Shown here: positions 18,207-26,943 of the stretch, one piece after another | Layout of the letters: every line of letters begins with the position of its first letter | How positions within the stretch are numbered: the first letter of the stretch is position 1 | Assembly (NCBI GenBank): GCA_011523705.1 | Contig: WTGC01000042.1 | Location: forward strand, 1 to 51,622 | Direction: 5' to 3' | DNA: 51,622 nt | From: Chloroflexota bacterium | GTDB taxonomy: Bacteria; Chloroflexota; Anaerolineae; Aggregatilineales; Phototrophicaceae | Notes under the pieces: model-generated | Told to the model about the DNA's origin: nothing | What the model saw: only the letters and a program-made list of their open reading frames with translations | The model's database searches: none | Made by a program: the position numbers and the translations under genes

Positions 18207-18698
18207 ATGTCAGGCAGGGGAATCGCGCTTTATCCGGCATCGCTTGACCCCATCCACTACGGCCATATAGACGTTGCCATTCGAGCGTCGCGTTTCTTTG
18301 ACGAAATCGTTGTCGCTATATACGCTAACCCTAACACGAAGCGCGTTCTGTTTGACATTGAGGAACGCGTCGCATTGGCGAAGGAAATATTTCAGAATTA
18401 CCCTGCGATATCAGTTGCGAAATATAATATTCTCACAGTAAAATACGCACAGTCGGTGGGCGCAGTCGCCTTGATTCGAGGGTTAAGAGTGTTTGGAGAT
18501 TTTGAGTTTGAGTTTCGAATGGGTATGGCGAACAAGAAACTGGCGCCGGAGTTGGAAACAATCGCGATCTTGTCCGACGAGCAATATATGCATATCAGTT
18601 CGAGCACGATTCGCGAAATCGCCGAGTTAGGCGGAGACGTGAGTTCAATGGTACCGCCCATTATTTCTGATGCGTTGCGCAAGAAGTTCGGCACTTGA
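18207..18698 (+). CDS. coaD: Phosphopantetheine adenylyltransferase
   Basis: CoaD makes dephospho-CoA from 4'-phosphopantetheine and ATP. The 163-residue length is normal. The nucleotidyltransferase motif reads ASLDPIHYGHIDV (first conserved residues usually GSFDP, with T/H-x-G-H intact). The product-binding segment is RGLRVFGDFEFE, and the second ATP motif is ISSSTIRE. The substitutions in the first motif are mild, and the His and Gly-His of the catalytic loop are kept. It is followed 41 bases later by a coiled-coil protein gene on the same strand. Confidence 0.93.
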   Translation: MSGRGIALYPASLDPIHYGHIDVAIRASRFFDEIVVAIYANPNTKRVLFDIEERVALAKEIFQNYPAISVAKYNILTVKYAQSVGAVALIRGLRVFGDFEFEFRMGMANKKLAPELETIAILSDEQYMHISSSTIREIAELGGDVSSMVPPIISDALRKKFGT

Positions 18699-18739
18699 GT
18701 TCGTAAGCTGTTGCAGGATCTTTCACAGGGAGGGATTCA

Positions 18740-19303
18740 ATGGATATTCAACACTTGGTAGATCGCTTGGAGGATCTGATTGACGAAGGGCGGCATCTAT
18801 TTGGCACGAAGTTCACTATGGTGGACGAGGAACGCGCCCTTGAGATCATCGATCAGATGCGGATATCGGTGCCGGAAGAAATCGAGAAGGCAGCCCGCAC
18901 CATCCAAAATCGAGACCGCGTCCTGGCGGAAGCCAACGAGGAAGCGGCCCGTATCGTTCAACAAGCGCGGCAGCATAGCGAAGACCTGATCGATGAACAA
19001 GAAATGGTCAAGCAAGCAAAGGTGCGCGCCGAATACGTGATCGAGCAAGCCAAGATCGAAGCGGCAAAGATCACGCGCGAAGCTGACGAATATGTGCTGG
19101 TGCAGCTCAACCAGTTGGAACAGCATTTCGCGCACACGCTTGACGAAATTCGCAACGGCATCCAGATCATGCAGTATGAGGAGCCGGTCGCGATCGAAGT
19201 CGAGCGCGAGCAGCCAATCGTCGAGGTCGAATCCAATGACGTCGGTCCGGAGCCAATCAACTTCGAAAGGCCTGCCCAGGCGCCGGTAGGCGGCCGAGTC
19301 TAA
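18740..19303 (+). CDS. Coiled-coil protein of unknown function
   Basis: This 187-residue, very charged and almost entirely helical protein is rich in Glu, Ala, Gln and Arg. From about 45 to 130 it has the heptad-like pattern of a long coiled coil (EEAARIVQQARQHSEDL, EQAKIEAAKI), resembling the stalk of F/V-type ATP synthase b or H subunits or DivIVA-like proteins. It has no signal peptide or membrane segment. A clear ribosome-binding site (GGGAGGG) precedes the ATG. It lies directly after coaD and is followed by a terminator. I cannot assign a function. Confidence 0.8.
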   Translation: MDIQHLVDRLEDLIDEGRHLFGTKFTMVDEERALEIIDQMRISVPEEIEKAARTIQNRDRVLAEANEEAARIVQQARQHSEDLIDEQEMVKQAKVRAEYVIEQAKIEAAKITREADEYVLVQLNQLEQHFAHTLDEIRNGIQIMQYEEPVAIEVEREQPIVEVESNDVGPEPINFERPAQAPVGGRV

Positions 19304-19330
19304 GCCTCTATTTCTACAATCGAGCCATTA

Positions 19331-19363
19331 ACGGACATCAATGCAGCGATGTCTGTTTTGTTT
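19331..19363 (+). terminator. Rho-independent terminator after the coaD unit
   Basis: A 9-bp stem, ACGGACATC (19331-19339) with GATGTCTGT (19348-19356, one G-U pair) and an 8-base loop, is followed by TTTGTTT. It is placed 28 bases after the stop of the coiled-coil gene and ends the coaD transcription unit. Confidence 0.75.
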
Positions 19364-19424
19364 GACCGGCCGCCTCCGGCTGATATGGTTCGGTTTCTGA
19401 TACGCTAAATCCCCTTGGCGTCCT

Positions 19425-21800
19425 ATGCGCCTCATCGTCTTCGCATCGGCCTGGGTATTGGGCATCTGCGTTTCCCGCCTACTCCCGGAGATCCAACCTT
19501 TCATTTGGTTTGCGCTGGTTTTCGCAGCCGGAATTGTCTCTCTGCTATTCAGAAGACGCCTGCCATCGTGGGTTTTCGCCAGCGTTTTCGCCATTGCGGC
19601 GGGCGGCTTTCGACTGTCACTGCTGCCACAGAGCAGCGACATCGCGCAGTACAACGGATTCAGCGGCACGATCACGGGCTTGGTCGTCGAACGCCCAAGA
19701 CTGCGCGAGGACAGTATCCAGCTTCGTCTCGCCAGCGAATCGATTTTCGTCAACGGCGAACATGCTGAAACCAGCGGTCTCGTGCTGGTTGAAGCCGACC
19801 GCGGCGTGGAAGCCAAATACGGCGACCGGATTCGCGCGACCGGACGGCTGGCCATTGCTGCCACCTGGGACAATTTCTCCTACGCTGATTATCTCGCTCG
19901 TCAAGGTGTATTCACGATCGTGCAAAATGCGGGCGTCGAAGTCGTCGGTTCCGGCTATGGCGATGCCTTGCAGTCGGGGCTGATCAAACTGAGTGAAACC
20001 GTCAAGATCAGCATATCATCGGCTCTTCCCGAGCCACAATCCGGGCTCTTGACAGGCATTTTGCTCGGGGATGAAGACGGCATAGCGCCCGAATTGAAAG
20101 ACGCGTTTGCGCGAGTGGGCGCGGCGCACGTGATCGCAATCAGCGGCTTCAACATGGTTGTCATCAGCGGCATCGTCGTCCGCGTCTTGTCCGGCGCCTT
20201 TCAGCGAAACAAGGCGGTCGTCACTCTGAACGCGCTTTCCGTGATCGCGGTATACGCCCTGTTTGTGGGCGCCAGCCCGGGCATCCTGCGCGCCGCGCTG
20301 ATGAGCGGACTGCTGATTATCGGCAGTCAACTCAAGCGAAAGACCTTCGTGCCGACGTCCTTGGCGTTTGCCGCCCTGCTGCTATCCCTGCACGATCCCA
20401 ACGTCATCCTCGATATCGGTTTCCAACTCAGTTTTTTGGCTGTGCTAGGTCTGGGCTTGTTCGCCGACCCACTCTCCACGCGTTTCCGCCGGCTGCTTGA
20501 CAGATTTCTACCGGTCGCCGCCGCCAATGTAGTCCATCGTTTTCTAAATGAACCGCTTATCGTATCGGTCGCGGCGCAGATAACGACCATGCCGCTAATT
20601 ATTTTGTATTTTGGCCGCCTGTCGGTCGTGGCGCTTCCGGTAAACTTGCTAATCGTTCCGGCGCAACCGGCGGTCCTGATCTTGGGGATGGCCGCGGCTG
20701 TCGCACATGCCTTCATCCCCGCGCTTGGCATGTTACTCTTTTGGGGGGATCTGGTCTTTGTCTCCTGGACCATTGCCGTCGTGCGCTTCTTCGCCGCGCT
20801 GCCCTTCGCCGAGCTGATCGTCGATTTGGACGGACGCCTGATCCAAGCCTTCTACTGGCTGCTATTCGGAGGCGCCATGCTGCATGCCGCTCGCCCGCGC
20901 ATTTGGCGAAAGTTTCAGCACATCATGCTGCGAAACAGCGTGATCCTGTCCCTCTGCGCAACTGCTGCCGTGGTTTTGATTCTGATGGGCGCGATGAGCT
21001 TAAGCCGAGCTGATGGTCACCTGCATGTCTGGCTGCTTGACCTTGGGCATAGCAACGCCGTGCTGATGCAGACACCCGGCGGGGCGCATGTGCTCGTCGA
21101 CGGCGGGCGCTTTCCTTCCCGCCTGTTGACTGCCATCGGCGACCGCCTGCCCTTTTATGACCGAGAGATTGAGATCCTCGTCATCACTCATCCGGATGCC
21201 TGGGATATCGCCGCGCTCAACAGCGTGCTGGATCGATACTCGGTCGGCGCGGTCTTATATCACGGACAAGCAAATCGCGATGAGGCGTTTGAGAGAATCT
21301 ACGACAGATTGCGGTCATCCAATACACCGATTGTGCAGGTCGTGGCGGGCTACAGTTTGCGATTGTCCGACAGCGTTTTGATCGAGGTTGTGCATCCACA
21401 GACGAAGCCGAAGATCAGCGACCGGCTCAATGATCATGTGCTGGTGCTTCGCGTCTCATATGAGGACGCTTCTTTTCTTTTGACCTCCGACTTGAGCGCT
21501 GCCGGTCAGCGAGCGATGTTGGCGAGCGGACTCGCGCAGCACGCGACTGTCTTGCAGATCCCACAGCATGGCACGGCTCGCGCCATAGACGACGACTTTC
21601 TCTCCGCTGTTCGGCCGCAAATTGCGCTGCTGCACAGCGACTTAGCCAACAGACGGGGCGACCCTGACCCCGACACGCTTGCAAAACTCAGTGATATGCA
21701 TCTATTTCGGACGGATGACCACGGCGCTATTCACTTGCGAACGGACGGGGAAAGCATTGAGGTGGTTCCCAGCAAGCGCTCGGCCAGGCAGGACTTGTAG
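19425..21800 (+). CDS. comEC: ComEC/Rec2 family DNA-uptake channel protein
   Basis: ComEC forms the inner-membrane channel that brings single-stranded DNA into naturally competent cells. The 791-residue protein has two N-terminal helices and an OB-like DUF4131 region. A central competence domain of several helices (with HVIAISGFNMVVISGI) follows, and a C-terminal metallo-beta-lactamase-like domain starts near HVWLLDLGHSNAVL. In that last domain the metal-binding HxHxDH motif reads HPDAWD, so nuclease activity is probably lost. The stop codon falls inside an inverted-repeat element. Confidence 0.92.
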   Translation: MRLIVFASAWVLGICVSRLLPEIQPFIWFALVFAAGIVSLLFRRRLPSWVFASVFAIAAGGFRLSLLPQSSDIAQYNGFSGTITGLVVERPRLREDSIQLRLASESIFVNGEHAETSGLVLVEADRGVEAKYGDRIRATGRLAIAATWDNFSYADYLARQGVFTIVQNAGVEVVGSGYGDALQSGLIKLSETVKISISSALPEPQSGLLTGILLGDEDGIAPELKDAFARVGAAHVIAISGFNMVVISGIVVRVLSGAFQRNKAVVTLNALSVIAVYALFVGASPGILRAALMSGLLIIGSQLKRKTFVPTSLAFAALLLSLHDPNVILDIGFQLSFLAVLGLGLFADPLSTRFRRLLDRFLPVAAANVVHRFLNEPLIVSVAAQITTMPLIILYFGRLSVVALPVNLLIVPAQPAVLILGMAAAVAHAFIPALGMLLFWGDLVFVSWTIAVVRFFAALPFAELIVDLDGRLIQAFYWLLFGGAMLHAARPRIWRKFQHIMLRNSVILSLCATAAVVLILMGAMSLSRADGHLHVWLLDLGHSNAVLMQTPGGAHVLVDGGRFPSRLLTAIGDRLPFYDREIEILVITHPDAWDIAALNSVLDRYSVGAVLYHGQANRDEAFERIYDRLRSSNTPIVQVVAGYSLRLSDSVLIEVVHPQTKPKISDRLNDHVLVLRVSYEDASFLLTSDLSAAGQRAMLASGLAQHATVLQIPQHGTARAIDDDFLSAVRPQIALLHSDLANRRGDPDPDTLAKLSDMHLFRTDDHGAIHLRTDGESIEVVPSKRSARQDL

Positions 21801-21944
21801 GGGCGAGCGGCAAACCCCATCCCCCGGCCCCTTCCCCAGCGAGCTAGGGAAGGGGAGCTAATCCTTGCGCGCAATGTCATTTATCCCGCTCCATGCCCAC
21901 CACCGGACAAGCCTTGTAAGGGCGACCCAAGTCTCGCCCCTACA
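21796..21944. repeat. Intergenic inverted-repeat element (MITE/REP-like)
   Basis: A 149-base element has 12-bp perfect terminal inverted repeats, TGTAGGGGCGAG (21796-21807) and CTCGCCCCTACA (21933-21944). Inside is a 9-bp hairpin CCCCTTCCC/GGGAAGGGG (21828-21855). A second imperfect copy of the end (TGTAAGGGCGA at 21915) folds back on the right terminus. It sits between two convergent genes and supplies the comEC stop codon. GGGGCGA palindromes of this kind resemble dispersed repeats seen in other Chloroflexota genomes (inference). Confidence 0.6.
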
Positions 21945-21967
21945 GAATTCGCCGAAGTGTCATGCGC

Positions 21968-23170
21968 CTAGTAGCGGATATCGACGTGCCTGCCGGCGCC
22001 GGCCGATTCCATAATGGCATCGCAGATCACGGCGTTGCGATAGCCATCGACGAAGTCCGCGCCGTAGGGCGCGACATCGTTGTCATTCACGATCGCGTCA
22101 AAGAAATGATGGAACTCGTGAACGAAGCTGTGCTCCCAGCCAATGATATGACCGTGGGGCCACCAGTTTTCCCAATAAGGGTGGTGCGCTTCGGTCACGA
22201 GGACGTTGTGAAAGCCTTGCGTCGTGTCGGGGCTGTCGTGCTTCCAGAAGACGTTGAGTTCGTTCAGCCTTTCCAGGTTGAAATGGATCGAGCCATTCTC
22301 GGCATTGATCTCGAAGGAGTTGAAGTTCTTGCGTCCACGCCCGAATCGCGTCGCCTCCACTGTTCCAAGCGCCCCGTTCTCGAAATCCAGCAGCGCGACA
22401 AAGGCGTCATCAACATCGGATTTGATCATGCCCCCGGATCCGTCTGGCCTCTCGGTGATCCAGGTCTGCGCCAAGCCCGAAACCGCTCTTGGCTCGCCGA
22501 CCAGGAAGCGCGCCAGATCAATGATATGCGCGCCGAGGTCGCCCAGCGCGCCGCTGCCGCAGATGTCCTGTTGGAAGCGCCAGGTCGATTCCATCTCGCG
22601 GTCCATACCCCACTCCTGCAAATAGACCGCGCGCCAATGATAAATCTGACCCAGCGCGCCGCTATCGACGATCTTCTTGGCTTGCTGAACGGCGGGCACG
22701 AAGCGGTAGTTGAAGGCGACCATGTGCTTGACGCCAGCGGCTTCGACGGCGTCCAGCATCGATTTCGCTTCTTCGGCCGTGCGCGCCAGCGGCTTCTCGC
22801 AGAAAACATGCATACCGGCTGCAGCGGCCGCGTTACAGGGCTCGGCATGGGCGTCGTTGGGCCCGCCATTATCGAAGACTTGAATATCGTCATTGGCGAT
22901 CATATCGCGCCAGTCGGTGTAGGCATGCTCATAGCCATAGCGCTGGGCGGCCGCGTTCACCGCCGCTTCGTTGCGGCCAGCAATGCCGACCAGACGCGGT
23001 ATCGCCACCGGCGGATACATCATATAGGGAATTTTCTTGAAGGCGTTGGTATGCGCTTTGCCCATGAAGGCGTAACCCAACATGCCTATGCCGAGTTCGG
23101 GCGCCTCGGCGTCGGCGCCCTCGGTCGCCATGCTGGTAAAGGTGCTGCTCACTTGCTTTTCGTCAGCCAT
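21968..23170 (-). CDS. Gfo/Idh/MocA family oxidoreductase
   Basis: This 400-residue NAD(P)-dependent dehydrogenase is of the type acting on sugars, inositols or their derivatives. After a polar 25-residue leader comes the Rossmann motif GIGMLGYAFMGKAH, then the family signature CEKPLA. The C-terminal alpha/beta domain includes DLGAHIIDLARFL, whose His is the usual catalytic/substrate residue. The start has a strong site (AGGAGATG). The stop is 24 bases past the repeat element. The next gene upstream on the same strand is a sugar isomerase/epimerase, a common pairing in catabolic loci. Confidence 0.9.
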   Translation of the reverse strand: MADEKQVSSTFTSMATEGADAEAPELGIGMLGYAFMGKAHTNAFKKIPYMMYPPVAIPRLVGIAGRNEAAVNAAAQRYGYEHAYTDWRDMIANDDIQVFDNGGPNDAHAEPCNAAAAAGMHVFCEKPLARTAEEAKSMLDAVEAAGVKHMVAFNYRFVPAVQQAKKIVDSGALGQIYHWRAVYLQEWGMDREMESTWRFQQDICGSGALGDLGAHIIDLARFLVGEPRAVSGLAQTWITERPDGSGGMIKSDVDDAFVALLDFENGALGTVEATRFGRGRKNFNSFEINAENGSIHFNLERLNELNVFWKHDSPDTTQGFHNVLVTEAHHPYWENWWPHGHIIGWEHSFVHEFHHFFDAIVNDNDVAPYGADFVDGYRNAVICDAIMESAGAGRHVDIRY

Positions 23171-23203
23171 CGTTCATCTCCTGATTCGCGTCAAATACAG
23201 TGT

Positions 23204-24205
23204 TTATTCGTCGGCAAAGGCGGCGTCGAATGCCCGGCCGGAAGACTCAAAGTCGTTCTGCTTCACCCAGGCGGCCGACTCGGTCGCGCCGAATTCGCGG
23301 TCCATGCCGCTGTCTTCCCATTCCACCGAAAGCGGACCCTGATAATCCGCCCGATTGAGCGCGCGAATCATCGCGTCAATATCGAGATCGCCATGCCCGG
23401 GAGAGACGAAGTCCCAGCCGCGGCGCGCATCGCCGAAATTCAAATGCGAGCACAGTATGCTGGTGACGTTGTCGAGCGTGACCTTGGAATCCTTCACGTG
23501 GACGTGGAAGATGCGGTCGGCGAAGCGATCAATGAACTTGACCGGGTCAAACAGCTGATGTATGAAGTGGCTGGGATCAAAATTGAATCCAAAAGACGGG
23601 TGCTGATTCAGCGCTTCCAGCGTCTTCTCCGCCGTATAGATATCGTAGGCGATCTCGCTCGGATGCGCTTCGAGCGCGAACTTGACGCCCTCGGCGGCGA
23701 AGACATCCAGGATTGGTGTCCAGCGGTCGGCGAATTCCTGATAGCCGGCGTCGATCATCTCGTCGGATGTCGGCGGGAAGCGGTAGATCATATGCCAGAC
23801 GGGGCTGCCGGTGAAGCCGTTGACCACATCCACGCCGAAAGCCTTGGCGGCGCGCGCCGTGTCTTTCATCTCTTCGGCGCAGCGCTCACGAACGCCATCG
23901 GCATCGCCATCGCCCCAGAGGCGATCGGGCAAGATATCGCGATGACGGGCGTCGATGGAGGCTTCGGCTACGCATTGCCCGACCAGATGATTGCTGATGG
24001 AGAAATATTGCAAGTCGTGCTCTTCCAGCACGTCCCGCCGTGACTGGATATAACCGTCTTCCGATAACGCTCGGTCAACCTCAAAATGATCGCCCCAGCA
24101 TGCCAACTCCAAGCCATCGTAGCCGAAGTTCTTGGCTTTCTCGGCGATGGTCTCAAAGGGCAAGTCCGCCCATTGACCGGTGAATAAAGTGACTGGTCTA
24201 GCCAT
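23204..24205 (-). CDS. Sugar phosphate isomerase/epimerase (xylose isomerase-like TIM barrel)
   Basis: A 333-residue TIM-barrel protein of the AP-endonuclease-2/xylose isomerase-like superfamily. Metal-ligand positions are visible: LALEAHPSE (Glu and His), NFDPSH, HVHVKD and LSVEWEDSG. It begins [15 protein letters not shown] with AGGAG before the ATG. It is transcribed ahead of the Gfo/Idh gene with a 33-base gap and divergently from an amidohydrolase. The pair probably interconverts and oxidises a sugar or cyclitol imported by the nearby ABC system, but the substrate cannot be named. Confidence 0.88.
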   Translation of the reverse strand: MARPVTLFTGQWADLPFETIAEKAKNFGYDGLELACWGDHFEVDRALSEDGYIQSRRDVLEEHDLQYFSISNHLVGQCVAEASIDARHRDILPDRLWGDGDADGVRERCAEEMKDTARAAKAFGVDVVNGFTGSPVWHMIYRFPPTSDEMIDAGYQEFADRWTPILDVFAAEGVKFALEAHPSEIAYDIYTAEKTLEALNQHPSFGFNFDPSHFIHQLFDPVKFIDRFADRIFHVHVKDSKVTLDNVTSILCSHLNFGDARRGWDFVSPGHGDLDIDAMIRALNRADYQGPLSVEWEDSGMDREFGATESAAWVKQNDFESSGRAFDAAFADE

Positions 24206-24445
24206 AAGACAACTCCTTCGCGTTCTATTTCAAGCACAGTACCCGCAATGGCTACAAGTATAACGAGCAAATCGTCATGAACCAATACTTCAGGCAGGAG
24301 ATCAAGGAAGCGCGGAGGCCAGCGTCGTGGCGCCTTGTCCCTTCAGTTTGGGATTTCGACTCGGCTTGGGCTATCATCTGGGCGCAAGTCGGCGGCTATC
24401 CATGCCGTCAGTTATTTCACGCGCTGAAAAGAAAGGTCAACCCTA
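24206..24445. other. Divergent promoter region
   Basis: 240 bases between the isomerase (minus) and amidohydrolase (plus). On the plus strand TTGGGA and TATCAT are spaced by 18 bases in the middle of the region, a plausible promoter for the amidohydrolase. No repeat or RNA gene is seen. A 64-codon ORF here has no recognisable content and is probably chance. Confidence 0.35.
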
Positions 24446-25399
24446 ATGTACAACGGCTTGGAGATCATTGACTTTCACGTGCACTTTCCGACGCAGGCGG
24501 GCTGGATCATCGAGCGCGGTCCCAACGAACGGCAGCGATATGTCGAACGCCTGGGCGAGCAGCGCGCGAAAATCGCTCGAGAACACGCGATGAATTACAA
24601 CCTCCAGTGGCGGGCGACCTGGGGCTTCGATCCACCGGAGCGAAATACCTTCACCGATGAGGAACAAGCCGATCGCTGGGCGGCCGAGATCGAGCATTAC
24701 GGCTTGCGCGCGGTGGGCTTCGTCACTGGCGGCGGCAACAAGAATCTGGCAAGCATTGTCCAGCGGCACCCGGACACATTCATCGGCTTCGCCCATCATT
24801 ACCTCTTCAGCGAAGGCGCGGATGATGAGCTCCGCCGCGCCGTCAATGAGGATGGCTTGCGAGCCTACAAATTGCTGGCGCCGTCGCTGGACAGACCCGT
24901 CGAAGACGAAGCCGGCTACCCGGTGTGGGAAGCTTGCGCCGAGCTGGACATCCCGGTCCTGATCCATTTCGGCATTCAAGGCAGCGGTGGCGGCGTCGCC
25001 TGGCATCAGAATATCAACCCGTTGAAGCTGCACAATATTGCCAAGGACTTCCCCGAAGTCACCTTTGTTGTGCCGCATTTCGGCTGCGCCTGGATTCGCG
25101 AAACGCTTCAACTTTGCTGGGCTTGCGGCAATGTTTCGATTGATACCAGCGGCTCCAATCAATGGGTGAAATGGGTGGATGGCGACTGGGATACCAAGAA
25201 GCTATTCCGCAAATACATGGAGACAATCGGTCCCAAGCGCATCATTTTTGGCACCGATTCCAGTTACTTCCCGCGCGGCTTCGCCGAGCCCTATCTGGTC
25301 CAGCAAATCCGCGATGTGCGAGAGTTGAATTACCGCGAGGACGATATCCAGCTCATCTTCGCTGGCAATGCGGCACGGCTGCTCAAGATTGACTTGTAG
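24446..25399 (+). CDS. Amidohydrolase (Amidohydro_2/ACMSD-like) family protein
   Basis: A 317-residue metal-dependent hydrolase or decarboxylase-type TIM barrel. It starts with the metal motif FHVHF (His11, His13). Later come PVLIHFGIQG (third His), VVPHFGC (fourth His) and IIFGTDSSYFPRG (metal Asp), then FAGNAARLLKIDL at the end. This pattern fits the Amidohydro_2 family (lactonases, decarboxylases). The RGTDSxYFP end is seen in many uncharacterised members. It faces the sugar-processing genes and precedes the sugar importer, so a lactonase-like step in the same pathway is plausible. Confidence 0.87.
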   Translation: MYNGLEIIDFHVHFPTQAGWIIERGPNERQRYVERLGEQRAKIAREHAMNYNLQWRATWGFDPPERNTFTDEEQADRWAAEIEHYGLRAVGFVTGGGNKNLASIVQRHPDTFIGFAHHYLFSEGADDELRRAVNEDGLRAYKLLAPSLDRPVEDEAGYPVWEACAELDIPVLIHFGIQGSGGGVAWHQNINPLKLHNIAKDFPEVTFVVPHFGCAWIRETLQLCWACGNVSIDTSGSNQWVKWVDGDWDTKKLFRKYMETIGPKRIIFGTDSSYFPRGFAEPYLVQQIRDVRELNYREDDIQLIFAGNAARLLKIDL

Positions 25400-25508
25400 A
25401 TTGCGCGCGCGCGCCGCGTCGAATGCCGAGGCTCTGTTTGCGGCGCGGCGCAAAATGGGTTAATCTGAAACTGTCCGTACAATATTGAAGATGCAAAAGG
25501 AGTAGAAA

Positions 25509-26813
25509 ATGCTACGGTCACGATTGTTGGCGATTCTTGCAGTTCTGATTGTCTTGTTCTCGCTCGGCGCAGTCGCCGGCGCGCAAGACGATATGGTCGA
25601 AATCGAATACTGGCAGTACAACTTCGGCGCCCGCGTTGACGCGATGAATATGCTGATTGAGCAATTCGAAGCGGAGAACCCGGGCATCAAGGTCGTCCAC
25701 AACAGCGATATCCCCTATGCCGATTTCCGCACTGAGTTGGCGGCCTCAGCGCCGGCCGGCGTCGGCCCTGATGTGGTGACGCTGTTTTATGGCTGGATCC
25801 CTGCTTTTGTGGACGCTGGATATCTGGTGCCCTTGCCGGAAGATCCCTTCAGCGAAGAATTCATCCTGGAGACCTTCTCGCCGATGGTGGCCAACTCGAA
25901 GTTCGAGGGCAGCTATTGGGCGATTCCGACGGCGGTGCGTTCGCTGGCGCTATTCTGGAATAAGGACATCTTCGCTGATGCCGGTCTCGATCCCGAAACG
26001 CCGCCGGCGACGCTCGATGATTTAGTTGAAATGGCAATCGCCACGACACAGTACGACGGCGACATGAGCGACATTCTCAGCATCACGAGAATGGGACATG
26101 CGCCGGCGCTGGCCGCGCAGGACCATCACTGGTTCCGCGAAGTGCTGATCCGGCAATACGGCGGCGCGCCCTACAGCGATGATGGACGCACAGTGACCTA
26201 CAACAGCGAAGAGGGCTGCGCGGCTTTCTCCTGGCTGGCCGCCTTTGAGACCGAGCACGTGACGGGCAGCAACGACATTCTGGATGGCGCCACCAACGCC
26301 TTCGTCAACGGTGAATCCGCGATTCATGTGGACGGGTCATTCCGCGTCGGTACCATCTCGCGCAACAATCCGGACTTGAACTACGGCGTGACCGAGCTGC
26401 CGGTCGGTCCCAACGGCGAGCGTCATACCTTTGGCTCCTACTGGACGCATGGCATCACGCGGCGCGCCAACGATGATCCGGCGCGTCTGGAAGCCGCCGT
26501 CAAATTCCTGCAGTTCATCACCACGCCGGAAGCGGGCACGCTCTGGGTCAACAATGTGGGTGAGTTGCCGGCGCAGTTGTCGGCCGCGAGCGATGAAATG
26601 ATCCTGGCGGATCCGATCTTGGGCGCCTTCTCAGCCGGTCTGGCATATTCGCACGCGACCTTCTTCGTGGATGAAAGCGCACAGCGTCAGGTCTTGATCG
26701 ACGCCTTCGACAATATTCGCATGGGCGGCATGGATCCCTGCGACGCGCTCGATGAAGCGGCGGCGGCCGAGCAAGAGCTGATCGACAACTTCTGGGCTGA
26801 TCGGGAAATGTAA
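25509..26813 (+). CDS. Sugar ABC transporter substrate-binding protein
   Basis: A 434-residue extracellular solute-binding protein of the sugar (family 1, MalE-like) type. A Sec signal peptide (MLRSRLLAILAVLIVL...GAQ, cleavage about 27) lacks a lipobox Cys, so the protein is probably released or held by the permease. The mature part starts VEIEYWQYNFG and shows family motifs such as YWAIPTAVRSLALFWNKDIF and the C-terminal FLQFITTPEAGTLW. The ribosome-binding site is AAAGGAG. Two hairpins follow the gene before the permease genes. The transported compound cannot be read from the sequence. Confidence 0.9.
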   Translation: MLRSRLLAILAVLIVLFSLGAVAGAQDDMVEIEYWQYNFGARVDAMNMLIEQFEAENPGIKVVHNSDIPYADFRTELAASAPAGVGPDVVTLFYGWIPAFVDAGYLVPLPEDPFSEEFILETFSPMVANSKFEGSYWAIPTAVRSLALFWNKDIFADAGLDPETPPATLDDLVEMAIATTQYDGDMSDILSITRMGHAPALAAQDHHWFREVLIRQYGGAPYSDDGRTVTYNSEEGCAAFSWLAAFETEHVTGSNDILDGATNAFVNGESAIHVDGSFRVGTISRNNPDLNYGVTELPVGPNGERHTFGSYWTHGITRRANDDPARLEAAVKFLQFITTPEAGTLWVNNVGELPAQLSAASDEMILADPILGAFSAGLAYSHATFFVDESAQRQVLIDAFDNIRMGGMDPCDALDEAAAAEQELIDNFWADREM

Positions 26814-26833
26814 AGCCAGTTCTTCTGGCTTTT
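26812..26833 (+). terminator. Hairpin directly after the sugar-binding-protein gene
   Basis: AAAGCCAG and CTGGCTTT form a perfect 8-bp stem around a 5-base loop, with one more T and then ACG. It begins within the stop codon of the binding-protein gene. It may be a leaky terminator or a 3' mRNA-stabilising hairpin that keeps the binding protein in excess over the permeases. Confidence 0.55.
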
Positions 26834-26838
26834 ACGCG

Positions 26839-26870
26839 ACTACGTCAGGCGTTCATACGTCTGGCGTAGT
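26839..26870 (+). other. Second intercistronic hairpin
   Basis: ACTACGTCAG and CTGGCGTAGT pair over 10 bp (one G-U) around a 12-base loop, just after the first hairpin and about 70 bases before the permease gene. There is no T-run, so it is more likely an mRNA processing or stability element. Confidence 0.45.
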
Positions 26871-26943
26871 TTGCTGTATTCGCGGTGCCCGTAGGGAAGC
26901 GTCGATTCAGATTAGACCACACTGAACCGGCCTCGTTAGGACC

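Noticed and set aside
21962..24043. A 693-codon open frame on the plus strand
   Set aside because: It lies antisense to the Gfo/Idh and isomerase genes, which have clear family motifs and ribosome-binding sites. GC-rich codon use leaves such frames open by chance.
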